Positions 26,901 to 36,103 of a stretch of DNA of 42,152 nt are shown piece after piece (the first letter of the stretch is position 1; each line of letters opens with the position of its first letter). The stretch covers positions 1 through 42,152 of IMG/VR virus record IMGVR_UViG_3300030329_001651; one strand, written 5' to 3'. The notes beneath the pieces are model-generated. The model did not search any database and was not told the DNA's origin. It was given only the letters and a program-made list of their open reading frames with translations. Source of the stretch: a virus. The position numbers were made by a program, and so were the translations under genes.

Positions 26901-29900
26901 GTAGATAGTAAAGTAATTTCCCAAAATGAGCTAGTTAGAATAGCAAATAGAGCTGATGAAGTGTATAAGAAAATTGGGAGCGAAAGACTCTATCAATATA
27001 AAGTTGCATTACTCCCTGGAGAAGAAGCTAGGGGCTTCAAATCTCCTGATATAAGGGATTTTAATACAATATGGTCTTTATTCAAACAGGATGATTTAAA
27101 TAAATTCATAGAAAATTCCGATACAATAATAAGTCAATTACAAAATATAGACAGTGTTAATCAAGACAATGTGAATTTCATATTAGATAGATTAATGGGA
27201 ATAGCCTCAGGCAATATAAATAATACTGATGTAATAGATGCCTTAACAGTTGTAAGGGATAGAGTGAGTAAAGCTATTAAAAGTGAGCAATACACAAAAG
27301 ATTATAAAAAACTATTAACTGAAATAGACTCAATAAGGAAAAAGCTTGCTACTTTAAATGTTCCAGAGATAGATGGATATATTAATGAAAAAAGTGGTGA
27401 TTTAAAGTCAATGTCTGACCTGATTAATGATATTTTCGGTCGTGAACAAAAGATAAAAAATGATGCTGCAAAAGAGATATTTAATTTAGTAGCTCTAAGA
27501 AAAAGTAATGATTTGAGCGCTGAAGAAGTTCTGATGATCAAAGATAGAGCAGAACAAAATATAAGAGCTATATTAAAAATGCAAGTAGATGAATCTATAC
27601 CTTTAGAAGAATTAATATCTGAAATAAATTCTACTAGAGATTGGGCATCATTTAAAGATGTTATAAAAAATATCCATGAAAGTATAGAAGTTAATTTAGC
27701 TGCTAAAGATAGAGCTGAATTTTTGAGAACCGATTCTGATGCCTTTAGTAACTTAGCTCATAATAAAGATATACACTTTTCTTCAGATACATTCCAGAGT
27801 ATAGCAGGTAGATATAATTTACTTGATGTTGATGGTAGGAATATAGATCCTGAAATAGTTAAATATATAGCTAAAAATAAGAATAGAAAAACAATCTTAT
27901 CAGGTTTAAAAACTCAAGTTAGAAATAAGCTTAAAGAGCTAAAATTAAGTAGAACTGAAATGATAGATAAGATGGCTGATTGGGAAAGGTCAGCTCCATT
28001 ATTCTTAAATACTATGCTAAGAAAGAAGCCTAAGCATACATTAAGGCTTATAGCTCATGGTAAGAAATTAATTGTTGAGTCAGATTCTCATAAAATATCT
28101 TCTGATGATATAGTTAGTCAATGGTTCGATGACAAAGGATTTGATGTAAGCTATGTTCAAAATACTATGCTAAAAGTAAATGCTAAGAATAAGGTAGTTA
28201 CTGATAGTGTTGAAAATTTTTCAGGAGAAGATGGTGCAGATGCTATAAATCAATTAATTAACAAAGATATAGCCTTTGTTCCTAAAACAGGTATAGAGTT
28301 ATTTAGCAAATATGCAGATGGAAGTATAGCTGACAAAGATTTAAAAGTTTTAATTGATAAGTATAAAAGTGAGATCATTCCTAATGGAGAAGATGCTAAT
28401 TATATAAGACTAACTCCTGGAAATGCTGTATTGTTTCATGGTACACCAGAAAATAAAGCTAAATTATTTAAGAGTTTTAAGAAATTCTATAATGACAACT
28501 CTAAAAAAGGCTTTGATGATATAACAATAAAAGATAAGGATGGTCACAAGAGAGATATATCTGGAGAATTATTAAAGAAGCAATTTGAAACTACATTTGA
28601 GGATATATATGATAAGGATATAACTAGTAAAAAAGAAGATGAGTTAAAGATTATTACATTGTTTGCATCTGAAAAGCCAAGAGAATTTGCTAAATGGCTT
28701 GCAGCTAAGCATATTGGGGACTCAGATGTTATGAGATTAACAGAAGCTAATATGGTTAAAAGAGACTGGCTTGTTGATGGTGGTACCACAATAAGGCCTC
28801 ATAAAACAATTATAAAAGCTTTCGGCAAGAATTATCACGACCCAGATGTACAAGCATTTGCTAATGAACTTGTAAATAATAATTTTGAAATGGATGTAAC
28901 TGTATTTGCAGATGAAGCAGATGGTGCTGGTACTAATATTGTAGAAAGGTTTCAAGAGCAAATTAATGATAGAAAACATGTTACTGGAGATGCAAAGGCA
29001 AACAAATTATCTAAATTTGTAGCGAAACAACAACTAGACGATACTAGTCCTCAAAATATAAAAAGAGAATTACCATCATTGAGGAATGCCTCTACCGATG
29101 GAATAAAATATGCGAGTCATGCTTTAGCTAAATTTAATATGGCTTTAAAGGGTGGAGATTTGGACAAAATTGGTGGGTTTAAGACTGTTTTAGCTCAATT
29201 AGGTGAGAATAGCTTGCTTGGTAAAGGCTATCTTGTTTATGATCCTTTAATAGCTAATAAAATGGCTCCTGGAGTTCATATAGCATTGGGAGAAAGTGCT
29301 GCTAAAACATTTGGCTTTAATGTTAATGCATTAAATGTCCCAGGTAAAAATTGGTTTGATGCTCTTCCAAATGCCACATCTGATAATAATGTTAAATTTA
29401 GTATAGAAAATATGGGAATTGGATTTTATGCTAAGCCAACCAAAGGAGTAAGTCTTTCTAATTCTATGACACATCTTGAGAGCCATAAATATACTCAAGA
29501 TTTTATAAAGATAGCAGGTATAGATAAAGCTATAAGTATTGTAGATGCTACTAATAGAACAAGAGTTGATTCTGAGAATGAATTATTGTCATATTTAAAT
29601 CAAAAAAATAAGGATGAGGGATTTACTCAGAAATTAGGCTTAACAAGTGAATTGATAGAAGATGGGATGAATATTAATAATATAGCTATAAAATCTGATA
29701 TAGATAGAGCCTTGAGAAATGAATATTTTACTGCACTCTCAGGATTATCTACAAGACATGGCAGAGATTATACGATAGTTCCTGATGCTGGTAGCGATTT
29801 AATTATGCCTGAAATAGTAAATTTAAAATCTAAAGTTCTAGGCAAGGAAGAAACTGTCTGGAGAGCTAGTAAAACATATGGGGAGATAGCTCCTGATGCA

Positions 29901-32897
29901 AATGGCATGTCGGAAACTTTAGACAATATAAACAATACAGCTTTTATTATTAGATATAAAGGTTTGGACTTTACATCTTATATTAATGATATATTCCAGC
30001 CTCTTGTTGAAAAAACTTCTAAGAACAAAGATTGGGACTTAGGAGAAGCTGGCAAGGATATAGATATAAGTTGGACTAGGGATAAGAAAGCTTTATACAA
30101 TCACGTACAAAATATCATGAAGCCTATTTATGCTGAATTTAAAAAGATGGATACTAATGGCAACAAGCTTTCAATGCATGATATGTATAGAATGTTAGAA
30201 GGCCAAGAAGTTAGAATGAATGGTAAGAGATTAAAACTTACAAGATCATCTTTAAAAGCTGTAAAAGATCATAACATAGCTCTAGGTGCTTCAGGACTTG
30301 CTATTCCTCTAAAAATACATGATAAAGCTGTACATAGAATTGCTAAAGTTCATAACAATACAGGCCTTGTAAGAATAAATCATTATGATGAAAGAGTTGT
30401 ACATCAAAGAGATAATGATGGAGACCATTTTTATACTCATTTTCAATTAACTCCTAATATGTTAAAAGCTCATTCTAATGAGATGACTATAAATAAAGAT
30501 TTTAGAATGTACGAAAAAGAGCTTCCTGATATAAATTTATTTGGAATTGATTATGACAATATATCTTCATCAAAAGTAAATGCAGACCCTGGAGCAGTTG
30601 GAGTTTCTAAATATTTAGGACATTTAGATAACCAAAAAAGAACTATAGGTATAACTATAGGGGATAGACAGGCTTATGATATACTTAATAAGCTGAATCT
30701 TACATTTAAAAAAGGCATTATAGACAAAGATGATGGTCTTTTTATTAAAAACATTATGTCAGACAATATTAACAATATGACAGATGACAAAGGTAAAATT
30801 GTAGTTAGGGAAGGAGAAATGGGTCAGAATGGTGTAGATATACATGGAGGCACTTCTCAGCAATATAAATCTCCTGATATAAAAACCATAAAAAGATTTG
30901 ATATAAGACCAGAAGGATCTGATTTTAAATATTCAAATGGCGATAAAGTAGAAAAATTAGATAAGCCATTGTTTAATATAGATCCTAATAGCATGATAGA
31001 AAGAGATATGGCTGATCATCTTATTATGTCTCTAAAGAAGATAAATGTTATAAATAGCGATGTATACGATCAGGGTACAAAAAGAGCTCCCGAACCTAAT
31101 GAAATACAAGATGCTTATTTTAATTTAAGAAGATTATTTGAAGATCCAACTCAGTTTATTATAGATGGGCTTATAAATAGATACTCTCAGCTAGATGGCA
31201 AGAATAAGAAAGCTGCTTTTAATGAGTTGATAAGATATTTTTATAAGGACGAGAATTGGAGTATTAACGAGCAGTTAAGTCTTGGAAAATTTAAGAAAGA
31301 ACTACTCAAGGGATCTGAAGCATTTCAGGTCTTGCCTTATAAAAAATTAAGATTTGAAGGATTCTCTATTGATGCAAAATTAGATTATGCATCTAAAGAA
31401 AAGAAAATAAAAGATATGTTTTATAGAATGCCTCAAGGTAAGATACTATATGACGTAGTAAGAAAGAATGTCTTCAAAGAAAAGGATAGTAATTTTGCAG
31501 AAGCTGACTATAAATATCATAATAAAGTAGGTAGCGTGGCAAGACAAGCTTTAAATAATATTAATTATCTAAAAGCTATAGGAACTAGTGTTGATGAGAT
31601 AGTAAGAGATTATAAGTTTCTTGATCTTAAAGGCAATACAATAAGCTATGAAAATGTTGATCCAGTAAAGATTAAAGAAGGAGTTACTATGGGTGCTATA
31701 AGAAGCTCTTATCATAGGTTATACTCTAGATTGTCTAGAAATTTAGAGTATTATAGTGATTCCAACTTCCATACTTCTATGGACAAAGTCAATATGAGAG
31801 ACATACAGCATCAAATGAAAAATATAGAATCAGCCTTGGATATTATGGATAAACAATGGGCTAATAAAGTAATAGCTGAAGGTGCACAAAGTGCCAATGT
31901 AGTTGATAAGTTCAAAACTGGGTGGCACAAACCTAAAGATAAAGTATTTGTATTGTCCTTTAAGGGTAGTAAGGATAAAATAAATAAGTTTCAAGAGAAA
32001 AAAGAAGGAGATGTATCTTTATCTGATTTCCATCAAGTAGGATGGGTAGATCCTAAAGGCAAAAGAAATGGATATAAAAGATTAAAAGGCTTTACATATA
32101 TAGAAGTAAAGAATCCTATGATGCATGAGTCTGTTTCTGCTACTGATGGTATGTATGCTAAACACTTATCTGATATGAGTGCAAGGCTAGAAGTAGAAAG
32201 GGTAGGATCTGATGCAGATCAGCTTGATTTTCTGTCTAGCGTAAGATTTACTAGGAATATCGTTAGAGATGGCTTTAGTAGGGCTATAAGGGATACAAGG
32301 GGAGAACTCTCCTTAAAAGACCAAATATGGGCCTTAACAGACGCTAGGGAAAGATTTTACATAGGAGATTACTTTAAAAAGAATTTAATGGATGATGATG
32401 GTAATTTATTATTAGATGTAAAATCAGAAAGAGATGGTTATAAGTTTTTAGCTCAATATCTAATTAAACCTGATGCATTAATGAGTAAATACGTATCTAC
32501 TACAGTAGACAATAAAAATGTACAGCTACCTGCCTATAAAATAAATAAGAGATTAGTTAAATCTACATTTAAATGGTTGAATGAGAACGGTATGAGAGAT
32601 ATTACTAAGGAGATTGTACAAGAATGGGAAGGAAGAGTAAATGGTACTATATCAGAATCTTATGATTTTACTAGTAGGTATTTTGATAATAGAAGTCCTG
32701 GATTCAATTATGATAGCTTTGGTAAAGGAGCTAATTTAATAAAAAGTATTTCAGGTAGTGGCTTTGCTAGTCCGTTTTATAAATTTCACATACAAAATAG
32801 ACCTTATAATATTAATAAAAAAGAGGTTGGAAAGACTTTTGATGGATCAAAGCAATATAGAGCTACTTTTAAAAGAAGAGAAAGAGAAGACTGTTAA
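23991..32897 (+). CDS. Giant ejection protein with candidate RNA polymerase active site (virion RNAP candidate)
   Basis: 2968 aa, over a fifth of the window. The N-terminus (about 60-120, GKGIASGVTLGASEFVPGMD and SMLIPFMAAGRGLRALSTLA) is glycine-rich and membrane-active looking, as in internal head proteins. At 2141-2145 is DNDGD, followed by HFYTHFQLT; the pattern DxDGD-x-F/M-x-x-H-x-x-LT lines up with the beta-prime catalytic loop (DFDGDQMAVHVPLT in bacterial RNAP). Just before it, HRIAKVHNNTGLVRINHYD fits the lead-in strand. At 1745-1772 KGYLVYDPLIANK...GESAAK could be the partner barrel with two lysines. After the motif comes AVGVSKYLGHLDNQKRTIG. Remainder is helical and unassigned. The role is inferred; an EF-hand-type loop is the main alternative. 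No other polymerase is in the window. Confidence 0.75.
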   Translation: MSEDIKRQYLELLSKNSRKEPVAIDSTFDRFSDIDLYGSLEEEASSLWDNLGGIGEYFGKGIASGVTLGASEFVPGMDITWDEMDSGEKAGYIAGEGLSMLIPFMAAGRGLRALSTLAKGGKVRAVKDTVKMVDSAFLKGNSEQIARTVNRAAKKQGIKPGEVMSGLSSKVQQKLKKDLLEKPYSQALFDQAAKGVAKENGRKVLQERTAASVKQAVNDMGMRIGKSEADKMAKIFTENLSKGITHNDSADMIAKIIGGADPGVFKSIFSKYAGNAANTSAIMIGHNLIRDAIVARARGTEYSPGASVVGGAQMGLIFPALQAIPNIAFGAKGTGTLFKQSTDQQFWLQGVPLMLRNLNKTNYENIYKTHGIKPLRGLLKMMTEGGKFNVHNTSRLGSSAYKLKSGKIVNSPYQIKLAADTMSKDDVIGLLNTYRREISASAKKQWFKDYAYDFLGSMPRMAVGIATMGSELVSGWTEGNLSGEELAAHLMSSAFMTKSQGAWASKGRYNYLMDFSPHQKAMDRMDLNGDALHEIFNFRREGVEDLIADSFYDGEVVKQIEDVFDSYDVKGATKDPDINAYDVTQHSIIDKFQKIYNEIQGHKKGINYLSDNIVDIKNKNFNKADLDGMTVALKNIKFEDGLSVADMTLDRFRARIFKNSSDSIKKAYTDDLFMALKNIGLDITPVGDRGGVKFQVAPVIGKDMGVLSDYMNLINRFSTEKGQLGLVEILNNRRQNYNDFSETQKSQIKDLFDTHISELNKVFNLNGVNYDIHDNPYITLMKQGNEAESVERLYSVLDGTSKETSDQNLTANIVQLFGRGKGAGGGFLQNIDSYKFDYKNVDKKSEQEAKEAFPEAELKEKLRPILELARLEHTDPVDPDRAMIPIDVGLANTVINNFENIKSFLPSRYREDFNTLGVSRIRADYWANEGIDARVVSSMKALQDSGLGDYKNGKMEVPNREAIMYMGKEMVDSKVISQNELVRIANRADEVYKKIGSERLYQYKVALLPGEEARGFKSPDIRDFNTIWSLFKQDDLNKFIENSDTIISQLQNIDSVNQDNVNFILDRLMGIASGNINNTDVIDALTVVRDRVSKAIKSEQYTKDYKKLLTEIDSIRKKLATLNVPEIDGYINEKSGDLKSMSDLINDIFGREQKIKNDAAKEIFNLVALRKSNDLSAEEVLMIKDRAEQNIRAILKMQVDESIPLEELISEINSTRDWASFKDVIKNIHESIEVNLAAKDRAEFLRTDSDAFSNLAHNKDIHFSSDTFQSIAGRYNLLDVDGRNIDPEIVKYIAKNKNRKTILSGLKTQVRNKLKELKLSRTEMIDKMADWERSAPLFLNTMLRKKPKHTLRLIAHGKKLIVESDSHKISSDDIVSQWFDDKGFDVSYVQNTMLKVNAKNKVVTDSVENFSGEDGADAINQLINKDIAFVPKTGIELFSKYADGSIADKDLKVLIDKYKSEIIPNGEDANYIRLTPGNAVLFHGTPENKAKLFKSFKKFYNDNSKKGFDDITIKDKDGHKRDISGELLKKQFETTFEDIYDKDITSKKEDELKIITLFASEKPREFAKWLAAKHIGDSDVMRLTEANMVKRDWLVDGGTTIRPHKTIIKAFGKNYHDPDVQAFANELVNNNFEMDVTVFADEADGAGTNIVERFQEQINDRKHVTGDAKANKLSKFVAKQQLDDTSPQNIKRELPSLRNASTDGIKYASHALAKFNMALKGGDLDKIGGFKTVLAQLGENSLLGKGYLVYDPLIANKMAPGVHIALGESAAKTFGFNVNALNVPGKNWFDALPNATSDNNVKFSIENMGIGFYAKPTKGVSLSNSMTHLESHKYTQDFIKIAGIDKAISIVDATNRTRVDSENELLSYLNQKNKDEGFTQKLGLTSELIEDGMNINNIAIKSDIDRALRNEYFTALSGLSTRHGRDYTIVPDAGSDLIMPEIVNLKSKVLGKEETVWRASKTYGEIAPDANGMSETLDNINNTAFIIRYKGLDFTSYINDIFQPLVEKTSKNKDWDLGEAGKDIDISWTRDKKALYNHVQNIMKPIYAEFKKMDTNGNKLSMHDMYRMLEGQEVRMNGKRLKLTRSSLKAVKDHNIALGASGLAIPLKIHDKAVHRIAKVHNNTGLVRINHYDERVVHQRDNDGDHFYTHFQLTPNMLKAHSNEMTINKDFRMYEKELPDINLFGIDYDNISSSKVNADPGAVGVSKYLGHLDNQKRTIGITIGDRQAYDILNKLNLTFKKGIIDKDDGLFIKNIMSDNINNMTDDKGKIVVREGEMGQNGVDIHGGTSQQYKSPDIKTIKRFDIRPEGSDFKYSNGDKVEKLDKPLFNIDPNSMIERDMADHLIMSLKKINVINSDVYDQGTKRAPEPNEIQDAYFNLRRLFEDPTQFIIDGLINRYSQLDGKNKKAAFNELIRYFYKDENWSINEQLSLGKFKKELLKGSEAFQVLPYKKLRFEGFSIDAKLDYASKEKKIKDMFYRMPQGKILYDVVRKNVFKEKDSNFAEADYKYHNKVGSVARQALNNINYLKAIGTSVDEIVRDYKFLDLKGNTISYENVDPVKIKEGVTMGAIRSSYHRLYSRLSRNLEYYSDSNFHTSMDKVNMRDIQHQMKNIESALDIMDKQWANKVIAEGAQSANVVDKFKTGWHKPKDKVFVLSFKGSKDKINKFQEKKEGDVSLSDFHQVGWVDPKGKRNGYKRLKGFTYIEVKNPMMHESVSATDGMYAKHLSDMSARLEVERVGSDADQLDFLSSVRFTRNIVRDGFSRAIRDTRGELSLKDQIWALTDARERFYIGDYFKKNLMDDDGNLLLDVKSERDGYKFLAQYLIKPDALMSKYVSTTVDNKNVQLPAYKINKRLVKSTFKWLNENGMRDITKEIVQEWEGRVNGTISESYDFTSRYFDNRSPGFNYDSFGKGANLIKSISGSGFASPFYKFHIQNRPYNINKKEVGKTFDGSKQYRATFKRREREDC

Positions 32898-35590
32898 TGA
32901 ATAATACTATATGTCAACCCAGTTCTCCTGAAGTAGAAGAACAAAAAAGAAAGATGGAAAATCTTGCTCATAAATGGGCTAATAATTATGAACATATATC
33001 AAATAGATATGAAGGTCAATATAATTCTATAGATAGAGCTATTAAAATTATGGCTGAAGAATGGCTTCAAATTCCATATGAAGAAAATTATCCTTTAAGT
33101 GATTTTCAATGGAGGAAATTGGACGCTATATCAGAGGACTATAATACAAGGCTTAGAAATAATTGGTCTGCATCTATAGTTCCAGAGGGTACGTCTATGA
33201 AAGACCCTGTTGGTAGGAAATTTCATCTTACTATGACAGACGCTCATATCTTTGAAAGAGATCAAATTGGAACAAATCATCAATTTACAGTAGAAACATC
33301 TACTTATTTAAGACAGGCATATATTGATGAAGGGTTTAAAACTGGATTATTTGGTATAAAAACTGTTAATGATATTAGAAGATGGCAAAATGAAATATTA
33401 AAAACTGATGATGAAGGTATAAAAAATGAATATCAAGATAAAATAGCTGATATTATTAATAGTGAAGATGGCAAAATATTAAGAGACTTTAGGCATTTAA
33501 ATTCATTATCTGACAAAGACTTCAATCAAGTCAGAAGATATCAAAATTACTTAGATCCAACATCAGATAGAGAAATAAGGGTGGATGTAAATAAAAATAC
33601 TATATTAGCAGCTGAAAATGCAAGAAAACATTTAAAGCATATGGGTAACGAGGTTGCTACTAGTGGTTTAGATAGAATGCTTCAACTAATTAATACTAAG
33701 TATGATTTTATCGGTGGAGATAAAGAATCTTCTTCATATAAGAATCTTGTTAAAAGTTTAAATGAGGCTAAGGATAGGATAAAAAATAATGATGGTGGAT
33801 ATATGCCAACAATGTTTATGGAATCATTGGTTGACTTAAAAGTTAATTTTGAAGATTTTAGAGCTAATACAGACAAGCATGCTGTAAATGAACATTTAGA
33901 TGTAATGACCGATGTTCTTACATCTATAAATAAAGAAAGACTACCTAATCAATTAAGAGCAAGGAATGAGCATTTAAATAATGCATATAATGAAGACCCG
34001 ATATATGTAATAGATCAATATGGTAAAGAAGTAATTGCTTTCAACAAATTGGCAGTATTAGAAAATGGATTATTAGTTGCTATGAAAGACTTGCCTTCTA
34101 AAAAGACTGAATTTACAAAAGGATTAGCTAGATGGATACAAGAGCAACACTATGTAGCGACAAAGGGACTGTCAGATAGACCAGATTCTTTTAATGAGAT
34201 AAATAAATACTTAAGTGCAGCTCAAACTATAAGCACTATGGCATTGAATCCTACTGGAGCTATAAAAAATACTACTAGTTTAGTTTATTATTTAGCTGAA
34301 AAAGGGAGATCTGACTTATCTAGAGCTAGAAAATTGTTAAAATATGATGACGATGTTAGAAAAGCTTTAGATATTATAGAAAAAGAACAAGGATTTTTAT
34401 TCCCAGATGCATCTGTTGAAATGTTTGCAGAGGGATTAATTACTACTGATGAGGGGATATCTAAATCAGATATTGTCTATGATCCAGAAACAGGGAAGAT
34501 AACAGTAAAAGGCCAGGGATTGTTTGATTATGGTAATACAATGAATTGGACTATAGACAAATTATTAATAGCTCATAAAATAACAGAAAACAAAGTAAGG
34601 GAATATCTATTTAAAACTTCTTTTGCTTTAAAATACAAGCAATTAAAAGACAATCCTCACTATATGAGAGAAAATGATGGAGATTTTGTATTTGAAGAGG
34701 CGAAGGCTAGGAAGTTTGCTAAGAATCATGCAAATAAAACTATAAATTTACATGCATATGACTATGCTATATATGCTAAAGCTCCTGCTTTGAGAGGCAT
34801 GATGCATAAAGTAGATGAAATGGGTAATAAAAGTATATATGCAGACAATAAATTTATTGCAGGATTGAAGGGAGTAGCTCAGCAACAAGGGATGAGCTTG
34901 ATGCATTATCCAATGTCTTTAGTTCAAACTCATATAAGAAAACTTCAAGGCCTTAGTGTTGAGGCTAGGGCTGCAAAAATGAAGGATCTAACAAGAGGAT
35001 TTAAAGATTTAAATGAAATGCATTTTTTCTTAAGATATGCTGCTGCATTTGGATTAGTTCAATTTGCATCTGTAGCTTTAAATTTAAATTTTAATAATAT
35101 AATAGATTTTGATATGGTTAATAGGATAGGAGATATAAATAATAATCTAACATCGGATGACGATGATGAAGAACTCTTATTTGGTCTTATAAGCTCTTTT
35201 ACAGGTGCAGGTGCTAGTAAAGCTAATTTCGCATTGCAAATGGCAGGTGTTATCGATGTAGGTGATAGTGAAATGCAAAGAATATTATTTGGAAATGTTG
35301 ATTATCAAGATCCTGATATGGAAAGATTAAAATATTATCAATATTCTACATTTGCAGGTAATGTTGCAAATAAATATTGGCCATCATTTCAAAATGGCGA
35401 TGGATTTGGTCAGTTTAGGCATCTATTTAAATCTTATCCTGAAGATTGGACTAAGAAATATAATAAAAAGATGCTTAATAAGCTTGGTGTTAAGAAAGCC
35501 AAGAAAGCCCCTAGATATGCTAGTCTGACTCCAGAGCAAAGATTAAGGAAACAGGCTTTAAAGTCCCTAGAATCATTGTATAGATCTTAA
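32897..35590 (+). CDS. Large ejection-cassette protein, partner of the giant protein
   Basis: 897 aa, starting in the stop of the giant gene (TAATG), so translation is coupled and similar amounts of both are expected. Mostly helical. A segment near 445-465 (TMALNPTGAIKNTTSLVYYL) and another near 690-715 with many Met/His (GMSLMHYPMSLVQTHIRKLQ) resemble membrane-associated parts; hydrophobic RYAAAFGLVQFASVALNLNF is near 715-735. The C-terminus is strongly basic (KKMLNKLGVKKAKKAPR). In other phages comparable sequence is the C-terminal end of a single giant protein, so this may be a split-off domain of the same machine. Last gene of the plus operon. Confidence 0.65.
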   Translation: MNNTICQPSSPEVEEQKRKMENLAHKWANNYEHISNRYEGQYNSIDRAIKIMAEEWLQIPYEENYPLSDFQWRKLDAISEDYNTRLRNNWSASIVPEGTSMKDPVGRKFHLTMTDAHIFERDQIGTNHQFTVETSTYLRQAYIDEGFKTGLFGIKTVNDIRRWQNEILKTDDEGIKNEYQDKIADIINSEDGKILRDFRHLNSLSDKDFNQVRRYQNYLDPTSDREIRVDVNKNTILAAENARKHLKHMGNEVATSGLDRMLQLINTKYDFIGGDKESSSYKNLVKSLNEAKDRIKNNDGGYMPTMFMESLVDLKVNFEDFRANTDKHAVNEHLDVMTDVLTSINKERLPNQLRARNEHLNNAYNEDPIYVIDQYGKEVIAFNKLAVLENGLLVAMKDLPSKKTEFTKGLARWIQEQHYVATKGLSDRPDSFNEINKYLSAAQTISTMALNPTGAIKNTTSLVYYLAEKGRSDLSRARKLLKYDDDVRKALDIIEKEQGFLFPDASVEMFAEGLITTDEGISKSDIVYDPETGKITVKGQGLFDYGNTMNWTIDKLLIAHKITENKVREYLFKTSFALKYKQLKDNPHYMRENDGDFVFEEAKARKFAKNHANKTINLHAYDYAIYAKAPALRGMMHKVDEMGNKSIYADNKFIAGLKGVAQQQGMSLMHYPMSLVQTHIRKLQGLSVEARAAKMKDLTRGFKDLNEMHFFLRYAAAFGLVQFASVALNLNFNNIIDFDMVNRIGDINNNLTSDDDDEELLFGLISSFTGAGASKANFALQMAGVIDVGDSEMQRILFGNVDYQDPDMERLKYYQYSTFAGNVANKYWPSFQNGDGFGQFRHLFKSYPEDWTKKYNKKMLNKLGVKKAKKAPRYASLTPEQRLRKQALKSLESLYRS

Positions 35591-35593
35591 TAT

Positions 35594-35620
35594 AAGGGGA
35601 GAATAAACTCCCCCTTTATT
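35594..35620. terminator. Hairpin between convergent operons
   Basis: GGGGAG (35596-35601), loop AATAAA, CTCCCC (35608-35613), one extra C, then TTTATT. On the plus strand this is a six-pair GC-rich stem, extendable by A-T pairs across a bulge, followed by a short U tract: an intrinsic terminator for the virion operon. Read from the other side the stem is followed by TTAT, so it may also stop the minus operon. It fills nearly all of the 28 nt between the two converging gene sets. Confidence 0.75.
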
Positions 35621-35777
35621 AAAATGCAGTATTATCATCAATATTTAAGGTTATAGTAATACTAAAAGATACTATAGTAAATGTTATTAATAGTATTGAA
35701 TCATACCACAATGCAGAAAACTTAAACGGAAATAAGCAAACCGAAAGGCTTTCTTCGTCTAAATGATATCCTATCAC
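35619..35777 (-). CDS. 52-aa protein with a membrane span (GTG start)
   Basis: GTG start 6 nt after a perfect GGAGG, overlapping the stop of the nuclease gene (TAGTG). Product MIGYHLDEESLSVCLFPFKF, then a hydrophobic stretch about 27-46 (SILLITFTIVSFSITITLNI) and an acidic end. The excellent ribosome-binding site and overlap argue that it is real. Without it the minus operon would leave ~160 nt empty before the terminator. Function unknown. Confidence 0.55.
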   Translation of the reverse strand: MIGYHLDEESLSVCLFPFKFSALWYDSILLITFTIVSFSITITLNIDDNTAF

Positions 35778-36103
35778 TATCTATCCTCCGTCATGCAATT
35801 AACCCAGAACATATTAAGCCAATCATTTAATCTCATTATCATCAAAGGCTCTCCTCTATCTTCTTTACAAACAACTGCATCTACATGTTCACTAGGGATA
35901 AGATAAGAAGCTATACTTTTTCTACACTTAGCCTGTATTTTAAGCTCAGGATTTTTACCTAGAGTTAAATCTACTTCCTCATGCATTCCCAATGCTTGAC
36001 CATTAGACCCCCATGCTCTTCTAGATTCAAATCCATGATCTTTAGCTATTTTAACTATTTCTCTTTCGAATCTATTCCCCTTTGCTTTGCTCTTGCTGGG
36101 CAT
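35777..36103 (-). CDS. Hjc-like Holliday junction resolvase / PD-(D/E)XK nuclease
   Basis: 108-aa nuclease. KGNRFEREIVKIAKDHGFES (8-27) carries the first conserved Glu, RRAWGSNGQA follows, then EVDLTL with the metal-binding Asp (about 45) and IQAKCRKSIASYL (about 56), where the usual E-x-K is Q-x-K. The layout is that of archaeal/phage Hjc-type resolvases that cut four-way junctions or branched DNA before packaging. The Gln in place of Glu is also seen in some phage members as I recall, so activity is still likely. GGAGG is 6 nt before ATG. Fits the ERF recombination system upstream. Confidence 0.75.
   Translation of the reverse strand: MPSKSKAKGNRFEREIVKIAKDHGFESRRAWGSNGQALGMHEEVDLTLGKNPELKIQAKCRKSIASYLIPSEHVDAVVCKEDRGEPLMIMRLNDWLNMFWVNCMTEDR

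Noticed and set aside
28544-28979. Minus-strand open frames inside the giant gene
   Set aside because: Composition mirrors the AT-rich sense gene (Ser/Ile/Leu-rich) and no start signals; shadows of the coding strand.
30130-30175. EF-hand-like MDTNGNKLSMHDMY in the giant protein
   Set aside because: Only part of a calcium-binding loop; no paired second EF-hand nearby.
34660-34695. Second DNDGD-like sequence (ENDGDFVFEE) in the 897-aa protein
   Set aside because: Lacks the first Asp of DxDGD, the following His and the lead-in strand; looks like a chance acidic turn.
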